Positions 26,258 to 36,621 of a stretch of DNA of 64,000 nt are shown here, piece after piece. The stretch covers positions 1 to 64,000 of the forward strand of contig NZ_AUDM01000003.1 of assembly GCF_000425465.1 (NCBI RefSeq). Direction: 5' to 3'. The position numbers were made by a program, and so were the translations under genes. This stretch comes from Flavobacterium filum DSM 17961. GTDB lineage: Bacteria > Bacteroidota > Bacteroidia > Flavobacteriales > Flavobacteriaceae. The notes under the pieces are model-generated. The model did no database searches. It was not told the origin of the DNA and saw nothing but the letters and a program-made list of their open reading frames with translations. Numbering within the stretch: position 1 is the first letter of the stretch; every line of letters starts with the position of its first letter.

Positions 26258-27643
26258 CTACTCCTTCACCAACCTATAACTCCCCACTAATTTGCCATTA
26301 TTTTTTACTTCAACGATATATACTCCTATTGCATAATCACTAGTATTCAATTGATATTCTTTTATCCCTTCTGCTTCTTGATTCAAGAGTATTCTTCCTG
26401 CAAAATCATATACTTTTAGCGATACCTTTTCAAGGGTATTTTTAAAATAAAGGGTTGTAGTTTCTTTAGCCGGATTAGGAGCAATAACAACCGGAATTTG
26501 TTGAAAATCACTAATCGACAATGTGCAACCCTCCACAGGAATATACAATGGAGTAGGTGATGTAGTTGTCGTACCATTGCCATACTGCCCAAATTGATTG
26601 TTACCCCACGCCCATAGTGAGCCATCTGATTTTAACGCAACTGCGTGAAAGGTACCGCCTGCTACCGCTACCCAATTGGAATCAGTACCAATTTGAACCG
26701 GAGCATTACGTTGAGTAGTGGTGCCATCGCCTAATTGACTTTGGTCATTTCTACCCCAAGCCCATAGTGTACCATCAGATTTAATAGCATAAGAAGATTG
26801 GAAACCTGCTGAAACATACATCCAAAATTCTTCCCCTAGTCTTCTGGCTATGAATTGATTAAATCCCGTACCGGCTTGACCGTTTGCATTACCTCCGAAA
26901 GTCCATAATTCACCATTGGTTTTAAGACCTAATAAATGATTAGCACCAACGGATATATACTCCCAGTCGTTGCCCGGCCATAATTGAGTCGGGTTGTTGA
27001 TTGTAGAGACCCCTGAATCACCTAACATACCCCCATTAGTACCCCAACCCCAAAGCGTTCCATTTTCTTTGATGGCTATACCATTTCTTACATGACTAGC
27101 TTCTACTTGTTTCCAATCGGTATCAGGGTTAATTTGAACGGGTGACAATACATTACTACAACAAGTTACCGCACTTCCCATTTGTCTGCCATCGTTTTGA
27201 CCCCAACCCCATAAAGTGCCGTTGGTGCGAATCCCGAACGTATGAGCAGTACTAGATATGTGTTTCCATGTAGCATTCCCAATTTGAGAAAATGTTGATT
27301 GACCTACAATAGCACTTCCAACTCCCAATTGACCATATTGATTTGCACCAATTCCCCATAAAGTACCGTCATTCCTCAAAACAAATGTATTTTCTGATCT
27401 ACCTGCAATTACAGACAACCAATTAGTTTCTGTTGATAATTGTATTGGAGTTAATTCAGGAATAAAATTTTCATTACCCATTTGATAACCATTGTCAGAA
27501 CCCCAGGTCCAGAAGCTATTATTAGTCTTTAATGCAACAATATGATAAAGACCTGAACTTATCTTCGTAAAGCATTGAGAATATATATAGTTATTTAGTA
27601 ATATAATTAAACTAAATACAATCTTTTTTAAACATATTTTCAT
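26258..27643 (-). CDS. Secreted RCC1-repeat β-propeller protein with T9SS sorting domain
   Basis: The 461-residue protein has a signal peptide ending Tyr-Ser-Gln, then about seven RCC1-type repeats (about 25-370), each with a LKTNGTLWGWG-like strand and GQLG(D/V)G turn. A C-terminal T9SS type A sorting domain follows (about 385-461): IAPNPAKETTTLYF, VYDFAGRILL, GVYIVEV and a basic end. RCC1 propellers bind proteins or carbohydrates; secreted bacterial ones are mostly uncharacterised. It lies 58 bp downstream of another T9SS cargo gene on the same strand and may be cotranscribed. Confidence 0.88.
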   Translation of the reverse strand: MKICLKKIVFSLIILLNNYIYSQCFTKISSGLYHIVALKTNNSFWTWGSDNGYQMGNENFIPELTPIQLSTETNWLSVIAGRSENTFVLRNDGTLWGIGANQYGQLGVGSAIVGQSTFSQIGNATWKHISSTAHTFGIRTNGTLWGWGQNDGRQMGSAVTCCSNVLSPVQINPDTDWKQVEASHVRNGIAIKENGTLWGWGTNGGMLGDSGVSTINNPTQLWPGNDWEYISVGANHLLGLKTNGELWTFGGNANGQAGTGFNQFIARRLGEEFWMYVSAGFQSSYAIKSDGTLWAWGRNDQSQLGDGTTTQRNAPVQIGTDSNWVAVAGGTFHAVALKSDGSLWAWGNNQFGQYGNGTTTTSPTPLYIPVEGCTLSISDFQQIPVVIAPNPAKETTTLYFKNTLEKVSLKVYDFAGRILLNQEAEGIKEYQLNTSDYAIGVYIVEVKNNGKLVGSYRLVKE

Positions 27644-27701
27644 CTTGTAATTTTTAAATGATTAAACAAAGCTGATGACTTAATCAACAGCTTTGTGATT
27701 T

Positions 27702-28394
27702 TTATTGTTTTACAACTTTATGTTGTGATACAATCTGCCCATTGTTCTTTATCACAGCCACATAAATCCCACTCGGTAATGCATTCATATCAATCGTGTA
27801 GTGTCCTTTTTCTTCCTTGATTTCTTTAGAATAGATTAGTCTTCCGGTCAAATCAAATAAATAAAGTTGACTATTCATTTTAACGTTTTCAAAATCAAAA
27901 TACAGTATACCTGTAGTTGGGTTGGGTGTAAAAGCCACTTTTGATTGAATGTAATTGTAGTTGTCTTTTTGGGTTTCAACAAGCTTTTCAGTAGTATTGT
28001 TTTCCACACAACTCGGTATGAATAATTTGAAATCATATAAACAGACTCTGCCTTCGGCGTCTGTTCCGGTGAGTAGAAATTCAACATCTCCCCCTTGATA
28101 ATTGCCTAAGGGTACAATTGTAAATGTGTAAGTTGTTACCCCCGGTGTTATGGTAAAAGCAGCCGGTGTAATAATCATATTTGGTTGAGAGGAAAAAACT
28201 GCATTCAAGGTTTGTGTGCTGTTAATCTCAAGTTGAATGACATAACTACAGAATTTGTTTTCTTCTCTTGTAATGTCTCTTTTTTCTACTTCTAATTCGC
28301 ATTTATCATCACTTCCATCCCATTGAATTGAAATAGCTGTGTTGTTTTGAGCAAAATTTGCTTGAGTAGTAATCAAAAAATAGAAACCAAACAT
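27702..28394 (-). CDS. Small secreted protein with T9SS type A sorting domain
   Basis: The 230-residue protein has a signal peptide (FYFLITTQANFAQ), a β-sandwich-like region (about 20-135) with the paired cysteines Cys-Glu-Leu-Glu, Phe-Cys-Ser-Tyr, Val-Cys-Leu-Tyr and Pro-Ser-Cys, and a T9SS type A domain (about 150-230: FTPNPTTGILYFDF, LFDLTGRLIY, ALPSGIYVAVI). The cargo part matches nothing I know. It precedes the RCC1-repeat gene; both may be secreted together. Confidence 0.78.
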   Translation of the reverse strand: MFGFYFLITTQANFAQNNTAISIQWDGSDDKCELEVEKRDITREENKFCSYVIQLEINSTQTLNAVFSSQPNMIITPAAFTITPGVTTYTFTIVPLGNYQGGDVEFLLTGTDAEGRVCLYDFKLFIPSCVENNTTEKLVETQKDNYNYIQSKVAFTPNPTTGILYFDFENVKMNSQLYLFDLTGRLIYSKEIKEEKGHYTIDMNALPSGIYVAVIKNNGQIVSQHKVVKQ

Positions 28395-28494
28395 TATTTA
28401 AAAGAATTAAGTTAAGTGTTTTAATTTGTTCGATGTTGGATGTTCGAGAAGTGGTAATCTTACATTCATAAAAAGTTGTTTAGTAGTTAACATT

Positions 28495-29685
28495 TCAAAT
28501 ATAAGAAAAGAAATACAAAAAACAAACAAATTTTTTTGCTAATTTTCTAACATTCAAGGAAGTAATTTTTTTTCCTACTAAATCTGCTAATTCTTTACCC
28601 ACCAAGCTACCAATCGCAACCCCCATTCCGCCAAGACGAACACCACAAAAAACATTTTCGCTTAACTGTTTCACAATTGGCTTTTTATGATTGCCAACGC
28701 CCATAATTCCGCTCCAGCGATGTTCAATTTCAAACGATTGGTTGGGCAAAATTACTTCTTTTAGCAATTGCTCCAACTTGTTTTGAATTATTTCTGTTTG
28801 AGCTAATGCTGTTGTGGTTTCTCCATCAAAATCTAAATTTCTTCCTCCACCGAGTAGTATTCTATTTTCAAAATTTCTAAAATAATAATAGCCTTTATCC
28901 AAATGAAACGTTCCTTTGATATCTAAATTAGGAATTGGTCTAGTAATCAGAACTTGAGCTCTTGCCGGTTTTACTTCTCCATTGATCAGTTCCTTCGCAA
29001 ATCCGTTTGTAGCAAAAAACAATTTTTTGGTTGGAAAGGAAAAATCTTCTAACTCAACTTCTACTGCATTATTTTTTTCAATAAACGAAGAAACAGTTTG
29101 TTGATTTAAAATTAGAATATTGTTTTGAACTGCTAGTTTCAACAATTGTTGCATCATGTTTCCGGTATCAATCTGAGCTTCATAAGGATTGAAAAGTACA
29201 TATTCTTGTATTCCCTGAAAAGCAAATCGATCCACTTCTTTCGAAAAAACATCATTTTTAAACAACGGTTTCAACAATTCATTGATAAACGGTAGTTTCT
29301 GCAAACATTCTTCATACGTAGATTCATCTTCTTTCAAAAACAATTCATATCCGCCAAAAGGTTTCAAATCTAACGCTTCATCACCAATTCGCTTACGAAG
29401 TAATTGTAATCCTTCCCATCTTTTTTGAACCAATTGCAACACTTCTTCTTCTGTATGCGAATGCAAATCGTCCAAGATTTCAGAAACGGAACCAAAGCAG
29501 GCAAATCCAGCATTTTTTGTACTCGCTCCTTGCGGAAGAACACCTTTTTCGAGTACTAAAATTTTAGCAGAAGGAAATTTTTCCCGTAATTCAAGTGCAC
29601 AATGTAATCCTACAATTCCACTACCTACAATGGTAAAATCCACATTTGTAAACCAATTTTTAAGTTCCCAAAAACTAAGTTGCAT
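28495..29685 (-). CDS. FAD-dependent oxidoreductase (DAO family)
   Basis: The 396-residue protein has the FAD Rossmann motif FTIVGSGIVGLHCALEL at about residues 17-33, a Glu-Lys at the end of strand 2, STKNAGFACFG (a substrate/flavin loop typical of the glycine oxidase-like group), YEAQIDTGNMMQ, and a C-terminal GIMGVG and GVRLGGMGVAIGS that closes the FAD site. The family oxidises amines or amino acids, giving an imine and peroxide. The substrate cannot be read from the sequence. The gene stands alone, with 100-240 bp on either side. Confidence 0.88.
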   Translation of the reverse strand: MQLSFWELKNWFTNVDFTIVGSGIVGLHCALELREKFPSAKILVLEKGVLPQGASTKNAGFACFGSVSEILDDLHSHTEEEVLQLVQKRWEGLQLLRKRIGDEALDLKPFGGYELFLKEDESTYEECLQKLPFINELLKPLFKNDVFSKEVDRFAFQGIQEYVLFNPYEAQIDTGNMMQQLLKLAVQNNILILNQQTVSSFIEKNNAVEVELEDFSFPTKKLFFATNGFAKELINGEVKPARAQVLITRPIPNLDIKGTFHLDKGYYYFRNFENRILLGGGRNLDFDGETTTALAQTEIIQNKLEQLLKEVILPNQSFEIEHRWSGIMGVGNHKKPIVKQLSENVFCGVRLGGMGVAIGSLVGKELADLVGKKITSLNVRKLAKKFVCFLYFFSYI

Positions 29686-29888
29686 CTTTTTGAAAAATTT
29701 TCATAAATGTACTTTTTATTTTCTTGTTTGAAAATATTTTCAAGAAAAGGCATCATTTTTTGTATTGAAGTCATTGTAATATTTGAATTTTAACATTATG
29801 CTTGTTATTATAATAAGAAATCAATCACTATTTTTTAAAATTGTTAATAAAATAGTAAAATCATCTATTAACAGCATGAAAATAATTT

Positions 29889-29896
29889 TACATTTG
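29889..29896 (+). promoter_or_regulatory. Candidate -7 element of the reprolysin-like protease gene
   Basis: TACATTTG matches TAnnTTTG, 27 nt upstream of the ATG at 29923. The 237-bp gap before it holds no ORF. Confidence 0.5.
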
Positions 29897-29922
29897 AATT
29901 TAATTAACTTAAATATTTAACC

Positions 29923-32900
29923 ATGAAACTTAAATTACTCTGTGTCTCACTGTTGGCAAGTATAAGTTTTTCTGTTGCCCAAAGTACTTCTCCTTGGACA
30001 AAAGTTTCAACTTTTTCTTCCGGAGTGTTGGAAAGTCGTCTTGATCTTCCCCAACAAAATTTATTTAACTTAAACGTAGAGGCTGTGAAGCAGTCTTTAA
30101 ACACCGTTCCTAACCGATTTTCGTCTCAAAAAAACGGTATCGTAATGGAATTTCCAAATGAAACGGGGAAAATGGAACGCTTCAGTGTTTTTGAAAATTC
30201 ACAAATGGAAGCTGCTTTAGCTGCACAATATCCTGAGATTAAATCGTATATCGGAATTGGGATTGATAATCCTACCTCAACCATTTATTTCAGTATTTCT
30301 CCATTAGGATTCAAATCAATGCAACTAAACGCAGGAAAATCAGCTGTTTTTATTGAACCTATTTCTTCTGATTTGACCACTTATACCGTATATCGCAAAG
30401 CAGATAAAGTAAAACACTTTTCTCCTTTTGAATGTGGTGTAATTGACACGGTAAATGAACAAATTGACCCTTCTACATTACGTCCAAATGCTGATGATAG
30501 TACATTAAGAACTTTTCGTTTAGCTTTATCATGTACTGGAGAGTATGCAACCTATTTTGGCGGCACAACGGCTTTAGCTTTGGCCGCTATGAACAATACA
30601 ATGACTCGAGTAAATGGCGTTTTTGAAAAAGATTTTGCCATCAGAATGGTTTTGGTTGCCAACAATAACTTGGTTATTTATACAAATGCTTCAACTGATC
30701 CATATTCTCCTGCTACAAGCATGTCGAATTGGAATAATCAATTGCAAACTACTTTAACCAATGTTATTGGAGAAGCCAATTATGATGTTGGTCACTTATT
30801 TGGTGCTACTGGTGGTGGTGGAAATGCCGGTTGTATTGGCTGTGTTTGTGTAAACAATCAAAAAGGTAGAGGTTATACTTCTCCAGCAAATGGCGTTCCG
30901 TCTGGCGACACCTTTGATATTGATTATGTTGCTCACGAATTTGGTCATCAATTTGGTGCTAACCATACGTTTTCAATGAGCAACGAAGGAACCGGAGCGA
31001 ATATGGAGCCAGGTTCTGGATCAACTATTATGGGTTATGCCGGAATTACAAGTCAAGATATTCAACCCAACTCAGATGCTTATTTTCATGCTATTAGTAT
31101 TCAACAAGTAACCAATAATGTGAAAGGAAAAACCTGTCAAACCAATACAGCAACAGGAAATGCGGTGCCTACTGCCAATGCAGGATTAGATTACACCATT
31201 CCGAAAAGCACGCCATTTATGTTAACCGGTTCAGGAACCGATGCTAACGGCGATGTGTTAACATTTAACTGGGAGCAATTTGACAATGCGGCATCAACCG
31301 CAACTGGTGCAAGTTCTGCAGCAAGTGCTACAAGAACTACAGGGCCTACTTTCAGATCTTACAATTCAAGTACTTCTCCTGTTCGTTACTTCCCAAGAAT
31401 GCAATCTGTTTTAGCGGGTGCAACTACAACAGCAGGTACAGAAATTACTGTTGAAGCCTTACCATCAGTAGCCAGAACAATGAATTTCAGATTAACTGTT
31501 CGTGACAACAGAGAGGGTGGTTCTGCTAACAACAGTGACGATATGGTTGTGACAGTTAATGCAACAGCTGGACCATTTACAGTAACTTCACCAAACGCAG
31601 CTGTTTCATATGCCGGTGGAAGTTCACAAACTGTAACATGGAACGTAGCCGGAACAACGGCGAACAATGTAAATTGTGCCAATGTTGATATTTTAATTTC
31701 AACAGACGGTGGAAATACTTGGACAACTTTATTAACTGCTACACCTAATGATGGTTCACAAGCGGTAACAATGCCAAACGTGAGTAGCTCTACCTGTCGC
31801 ATTATGGTGAAAGGAAATAATCACATTTTCTTTGATGTTTCTAATGCTAATTTTACGTTGACAACAGCTGTAGCTGATACTACTGCACCAACGGCACCAA
31901 CGAATTTAACCGCTGCCGGTACAACTCAAACTTCCACAAATTTATCTTGGACAGCCTCTACAGATAATGTAGGTGTGACTGGTTATGATGTATATAGAGA
32001 TGGTTCATTACTTGCTTCTGTAACCGGAACAACTTATACTGCAACAGGTTTAACCGCATCAACGACTTATTCTTTCTTTGTTCGTGCAAAAGACGCTGCC
32101 GGAAATGTTTCTGGTAACAGTAACACCGTTTCAGTAACTACTCAATCTGCTCCTGCTCCTGATACAACGGCTCCAACAGCTCCTACATTATCAGCTTTAG
32201 GAACTACACAAACTTCAACAAATTTATCATGGTCTGGTGCAACCGATAATGTAGGTGTCACTGGTTATGATGTGTATCAAAACGGAACTTTCTTAGCATC
32301 AACAACAGCAACTACCTATGTTGCAACAGGTTTAACAGCTTCAACCGCTTATACTTTTAATGTTAGAGCAAAAGATGCTGCCGGAAATATTTCGGTGAAT
32401 AGCAATACGGTTAGTGTAACTACTTTGGCTAATACTACTGTAACTTATTGTGCTTCAAGAGGAAATAGCACAGCGGATGAGTTCATCAATAGAGTACAAC
32501 TAGGTTCTATAAATAATTTATCGGGTAACAATGGCGGATATGGTAACTTTACTAATTTATCAACTAATTTAGTAAGAGGAACTAGTAATGCAATTACAAT
32601 TACACCGGGATGGACCGGAACTGTTTACAGTGAAGCATATCGTGTTTGGATTGATTGGAATAGAGATGGTGATTTTGCCGATGCTGGCGAACAAGTTTTC
32701 AACAGAAATCGCACAACAGCAACTCCAATTTCGGGAAGTTTTACGGTGCCAACAACGGCTCTTTTAGGTCAAACCAGAATGAGAGTTTCAATGAAATACA
32801 ATGCTTCTCCAACTTCTTGTGAAACATTCTCATTTGGTGAAGTAGAAGATTATACGGTTAACGTTGTTTCTTCCGGTAGAGAAGGTGAAGTAGAAATTGA

Positions 32901-33138
32901 ACCTATCGTGAGTAGCAGCATTAAATTATATCCAAATCCGGTGAAAGATGGAAACTTATTCATTTCATCAGAAACGGTTTATTCGCAATTCAGAATTATT
33001 AACGTAATGGGTCAAGTGGTGCAAACCGGAACTTTATCTGAAAACACAGTGAATGTTTCCTCGCTAACAACGGGTACTTATTTACTTGAATTAGTAAACG
33101 AAACGAGTTCAGAGACAAAACGTTTCATTAAACAATAA
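29923..33138 (+). CDS. Secreted reprolysin-like zinc metalloprotease, T9SS cargo
   Basis: The 1071-residue protein has a signal peptide (ending Ser-Val-Ala-Gln), a propeptide-like region (about 20-180), a zincin domain (about 190-400) with AHEFGHQFGANHTF, zinc ligands near His338, His342 and His348, and the Met-turn STIMGYAG. Next come a PKD-like segment and a BNR-like strand region, two fibronectin III modules (about 645-735 and 745-840), a GEVED module ending FSFGEVEDYTV (about 845-985) and a T9SS type A domain (1000-1071). Cysteines in the zincin domain suit disulphides. The likely role is digestion of external protein. Confidence 0.93.
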   Translation: MKLKLLCVSLLASISFSVAQSTSPWTKVSTFSSGVLESRLDLPQQNLFNLNVEAVKQSLNTVPNRFSSQKNGIVMEFPNETGKMERFSVFENSQMEAALAAQYPEIKSYIGIGIDNPTSTIYFSISPLGFKSMQLNAGKSAVFIEPISSDLTTYTVYRKADKVKHFSPFECGVIDTVNEQIDPSTLRPNADDSTLRTFRLALSCTGEYATYFGGTTALALAAMNNTMTRVNGVFEKDFAIRMVLVANNNLVIYTNASTDPYSPATSMSNWNNQLQTTLTNVIGEANYDVGHLFGATGGGGNAGCIGCVCVNNQKGRGYTSPANGVPSGDTFDIDYVAHEFGHQFGANHTFSMSNEGTGANMEPGSGSTIMGYAGITSQDIQPNSDAYFHAISIQQVTNNVKGKTCQTNTATGNAVPTANAGLDYTIPKSTPFMLTGSGTDANGDVLTFNWEQFDNAASTATGASSAASATRTTGPTFRSYNSSTSPVRYFPRMQSVLAGATTTAGTEITVEALPSVARTMNFRLTVRDNREGGSANNSDDMVVTVNATAGPFTVTSPNAAVSYAGGSSQTVTWNVAGTTANNVNCANVDILISTDGGNTWTTLLTATPNDGSQAVTMPNVSSSTCRIMVKGNNHIFFDVSNANFTLTTAVADTTAPTAPTNLTAAGTTQTSTNLSWTASTDNVGVTGYDVYRDGSLLASVTGTTYTATGLTASTTYSFFVRAKDAAGNVSGNSNTVSVTTQSAPAPDTTAPTAPTLSALGTTQTSTNLSWSGATDNVGVTGYDVYQNGTFLASTTATTYVATGLTASTAYTFNVRAKDAAGNISVNSNTVSVTTLANTTVTYCASRGNSTADEFINRVQLGSINNLSGNNGGYGNFTNLSTNLVRGTSNAITITPGWTGTVYSEAYRVWIDWNRDGDFADAGEQVFNRNRTTATPISGSFTVPTTALLGQTRMRVSMKYNASPTSCETFSFGEVEDYTVNVVSSGREGEVEIEPIVSSSIKLYPNPVKDGNLFISSETVYSQFRIINVMGQVVQTGTLSENTVNVSSLTTGTYLLELVNETSSETKRFIKQ

Positions 33139-33158
33139 AAAAATAATATCCTTTTTTT

Positions 33159-33190
33159 AGAACCATCTCTTTATCGGAGATGGTTTTTTT
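33159..33190 (+). terminator. Terminator after the metalloprotease
   Basis: AACCATCTC (33161-33169) pairs with GAGATGGTT (33177-33185) and is followed by a T-run. Confidence 0.9.
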
Positions 33191-33232
33191 ATGCAAAAAA
33201 CGTTACTTTTATACTTTTAATTTTTTTATGCA

Positions 33233-35137
33233 ATGAAAAAAAGTATCATTATTTTCACTTTATGTATGGGAATTCAAACACTAGCCGCCCAAGAAGTTTT
33301 AACACCTGAAACCTTATGGAAATTAGGTCGAGTTTCGCCTTTAGGTATTTCGAAAGATGGTAAAAATATACTTTATAAAGTTTCTATTCCTTCAGTGGAA
33401 GAAAACAAATCGAATTCGAAGACATTCAGCATTCCAGTTAACGGAGGAACGGCTACTGAAATTACCGATACCAAAGAACTATTAGTGGATAAAAATCTTT
33501 CGCCAGACGGTAAATATAAACTCTCAAACAAAGAAGTTAAAGTTGAAAAAATCAATGGAAAAGATGTACATCCCGATTTAAAAAAATCAGATGTTCAAAT
33601 TTACAATGGTTTAAATTATCGCCATTGGGATACTTGGAACGAAGGAAGTTATAACCATGTCGGCTTTTCTGAAGTTGATAAAGAAAAATCATTTGTTGAC
33701 ATCATGAAAGACGAACCTTTCGATTCTCCTCAAAAACCATTTGGTGGAGACGAAGATTATGTTTGGTCCAAAGATGGTAAAAGTATTATTTATGTATGTA
33801 AAAAGAAATCGGGAACTGCGTATGCCGTTTCTACCAATACCGATTTATACGAATACAACTTAGAAACCAAAACCACAACAAACCTAACCGAAAACAATTT
33901 AGGTTACGACACTCATCCCACCATTTCTCCAAATGGTGAATTATCGTGGTTACAAATGAAACGGGATGGTTATGAAGCCGATATAAATGATATTATCGTA
34001 CGTTTCAAAGGAATGGACATGAACTTAACCGCCAATTGGGACGGAACAGTGGACAGTTTCACTTGGAGTTCCGATGGTAAAAAAGTCTATTTTTTAGCTC
34101 CGGTTGATGGCACCAAACAACTGTTTGAAGTGAACTTTCCGGGATTAACTCGAATAGCCATTACGGTGCGTCAAATTACCTCAGGTGATTTTGATGTGAC
34201 GGATATTGTTGGCTTTTCAGGAGACAAAGTTATTGTTGGAAGAACTGATATGAACCATGCTAAAGAAATTTATTCCTATGATTTTAAGAAAAAAACATGG
34301 TTACAAATCACCAAAGTAAACAATGAAACGTACAACAAATTAGCTTTACCCAAATTTGAAAAACGATATGTAACTACAACTGATGGAAAAAAAATGTTGG
34401 TTTGGGTCATTCTTCCTCCCAATTTTGATGCAACAAAAAAATATCCGACTTTATTGTATTGCCAAGGTGGGCCACAAAGTGCCTTGTCACAATCGTATTC
34501 CTTCCGTTGGAATTTCAGTTTAATGGCTTCACAAGGTTATGTAGTGGTAGCACCAAACCGTCGCGGAATGCCGGGTCATGGTGTAGCTTGGAACGAACAA
34601 ATCAGTAAAGATTGGGGCGGACAAGTAATGGATGATTATCTTTCTGCCATTGATGATGTTTCCAAAGAAAATTATGTGGACAAAAACCGTTTGGGAGCTG
34701 TTGGTGCAAGTTACGGTGGTTATTCCGTTTTCTATTTAGCCGGAATACACAACAAACGTTTTAAATCATTTATCTCTCATTGCGGTGTGTTCAATTTAGA
34801 AAGTATGTATGGAACAACAGAAGAAGTGTTCTTTACCGATTGGGACTTAGCCGGACCCTATTGGGATAAAACCAATGCTTTGGCACAAAAAACCTATTCA
34901 CAATTTAATCCCATTAAAAATGTAACCAAATGGGATACACCAATCTTAATTATTCAAGGTGGAAAAGACTACCGTGTGCCAATCGGGCAAGGACAAGAGG
35001 CGTTTCAAGCGGCTCAATTGCAAGGCATCAAAAGTAGATTTGTTTATTTCCCGGAAGAAAACCATTGGGTACTCAAACCCCAAAATGCGATAGTTTGGCA
35101 ACGCGAGTTTTTTGGATGGTTGAAAGAGACGTTATAA
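33233..35137 (+). CDS. S9 family serine peptidase (DPP/acylaminoacyl peptidase type), exported
   Basis: The 634-residue protein has a signal peptide (KKSIIIFTLCMGIQTLAAQ), an eight-bladed-like propeller with repeated Ser-Pro-Asp-Gly-Lys or Ser-Lys-Asp-Gly-Lys blades (about 25-370) and a hydrolase domain (about 385-634). The triad is Ser493 in GASYGGY, Asp in GGKDYRVP near 578, and His in EENHWVL near 610. S9B/S9C enzymes release dipeptides or blocked residues in the periplasm, complementing the prolyl oligopeptidase at 23.3 kb. It is a separate unit between two terminators. Confidence 0.93.
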   Translation: MKKSIIIFTLCMGIQTLAAQEVLTPETLWKLGRVSPLGISKDGKNILYKVSIPSVEENKSNSKTFSIPVNGGTATEITDTKELLVDKNLSPDGKYKLSNKEVKVEKINGKDVHPDLKKSDVQIYNGLNYRHWDTWNEGSYNHVGFSEVDKEKSFVDIMKDEPFDSPQKPFGGDEDYVWSKDGKSIIYVCKKKSGTAYAVSTNTDLYEYNLETKTTTNLTENNLGYDTHPTISPNGELSWLQMKRDGYEADINDIIVRFKGMDMNLTANWDGTVDSFTWSSDGKKVYFLAPVDGTKQLFEVNFPGLTRIAITVRQITSGDFDVTDIVGFSGDKVIVGRTDMNHAKEIYSYDFKKKTWLQITKVNNETYNKLALPKFEKRYVTTTDGKKMLVWVILPPNFDATKKYPTLLYCQGGPQSALSQSYSFRWNFSLMASQGYVVVAPNRRGMPGHGVAWNEQISKDWGGQVMDDYLSAIDDVSKENYVDKNRLGAVGASYGGYSVFYLAGIHNKRFKSFISHCGVFNLESMYGTTEEVFFTDWDLAGPYWDKTNALAQKTYSQFNPIKNVTKWDTPILIIQGGKDYRVPIGQGQEAFQAAQLQGIKSRFVYFPEENHWVLKPQNAIVWQREFFGWLKETL

Positions 35138-35149
35138 AGTAAATAACAA

Positions 35150-35178
35150 AAAATCCCAAGCTCAACACTTGGGATTTT
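35150..35178. terminator. Bidirectional terminator
   Basis: AAAATCCCAAG (35150-35160) and CTTGGGATTTT (35168-35178) pair perfectly, giving A/T tails in both directions; it serves the S9 peptidase and accC, which converge here. Confidence 0.88.
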
Positions 35179-35182
35179 CTAT

Positions 35183-36529
35183 TTATTCCGGATCGTTCAT
35201 TTTAAAACTCTCCATAAATTTTGTGGTATAATTTCCGGCTACATAATCCGGCTCGTCCATTAATTGTCGGTGAAATGGTATGGTGGTTTTAATTCCTTCG
35301 ATATAAAACTCATCTAAAGCACGTTTCATCTTGTTTATTGCTTCCTCACGGGTTTGAGCTGTGGTAATCAATTTGGCTATCATCGAATCATAATTTGGTG
35401 GAATCGTGTAACCTGCATACACGTGTGTATCTAGACGAACGCCATGTCCACCCGGTGCATGAAGTACCGTGATTTTTCCCGGTGAAGGTCTAAAATCATT
35501 GTACGGATCTTCTGCATTAATACGACATTCAATTGAATGTAATTGAGGTAAATAATTTTTACCGGAAATTGGCACACCTGCTGCTACTAAAATTTGTTCT
35601 CGAATCAAATCGTAATCAATAACTTGTTCCGTAATTGGATGTTCAACTTGTATACGTGTGTTCATTTCCATGAAGTAGAAATTTCGGTGTTTATCCACCA
35701 AAAATTCAACCGTTCCGGCCCCTTCATATTTAATGAACTCTGCGGCTTTTACAGCAGCTTCTCCCATTTTTTGACGCAATTCATCGGTCATAAACGGAGA
35801 AGGAGTTTCTTCTGTTAATTTTTGATGACGACGTTGAACGGAGCAATCTCTTTCGGATAGGTGACACGCTTTTCCATAAGCATCTCCTACTACTTGTATT
35901 TCAATATGTCTTGGTTCTTCAATCAATTTTTCCATGTACATACCATCGTTTCCGAAGGCTGCAGCAGATTCTTGACGAGCACTTTCCCAAGCTTTGAGAA
36001 GATCTTCTTTTTTCCAAACAGCACGCATACCTTTACCACCACCACCGGCAGTAGCTTTAAGCATCACAGGATAACCCATTTCTTTCGCTATCTTTTCGGC
36101 TTGTTCATACGATTCTAAAATTCCGTCAGAACCGGGAACACAAGGAACACCTGCTGCTTTCATTGTGGCTTTAGCAGTAGCTTTATCTCCCATTTTATCA
36201 ATCATTTCAGGAGAAGCACCAATAAACTTAATGCCGTGTTCTTGACAAATTTTAGAAAACTTAGCATTTTCAGATAAAAATCCGTAGCCTGGATGAATCG
36301 CATCAGCATTGGTAATTTCTGCTGCTGCAATAATATTCGACATTTTTAAATAGGACAAATTACTAGGTGGAGGACCAATACAAACGGCTTCATCGGCAAA
36401 CTTTACGTGAAGACTTTCTGCATCGGCCGTAGAATAAACCGCCACAGTTTTAATCCCCATTTCCCTACAGGTTCTAATCACACGTAATGCAATTTCTCCA
36501 CGGTTGGCTATTAATATTTTTTTAAACAT
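35183..36529 (-). CDS. accC: Acetyl-CoA carboxylase, biotin carboxylase subunit
   Basis: AccC (448 residues) carboxylates the biotin on BCCP with ATP and bicarbonate, the first half of malonyl-CoA synthesis. It starts [15 protein letters not shown], has the ATP-grasp loop [12 protein letters not shown] near residue 160, the active-site [14 protein letters not shown] near 285, and ECRINAEDP near 330. I chose the ATG at 36529; the longer frame adds 21 residues of hydrophobic noise and overlaps a repeat-rich spacer. It is the last gene of the fabH-accB-accC unit. Confidence 0.97.
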   Translation of the reverse strand: MFKKILIANRGEIALRVIRTCREMGIKTVAVYSTADAESLHVKFADEAVCIGPPPSNLSYLKMSNIIAAAEITNADAIHPGYGFLSENAKFSKICQEHGIKFIGASPEMIDKMGDKATAKATMKAAGVPCVPGSDGILESYEQAEKIAKEMGYPVMLKATAGGGGKGMRAVWKKEDLLKAWESARQESAAAFGNDGMYMEKLIEEPRHIEIQVVGDAYGKACHLSERDCSVQRRHQKLTEETPSPFMTDELRQKMGEAAVKAAEFIKYEGAGTVEFLVDKHRNFYFMEMNTRIQVEHPITEQVIDYDLIREQILVAAGVPISGKNYLPQLHSIECRINAEDPYNDFRPSPGKITVLHAPGGHGVRLDTHVYAGYTIPPNYDSMIAKLITTAQTREEAINKMKRALDEFYIEGIKTTIPFHRQLMDEPDYVAGNYTTKFMESFKMNDPE

Positions 36530-36621
36530 ATTTTTTTCAATTAGATAATTAGACAATGTGTCAATTAGACAATTAAGAAGAAAGAAAAACATCTAACTCC
36601 CAACTTCTAACTTCTAACTTT

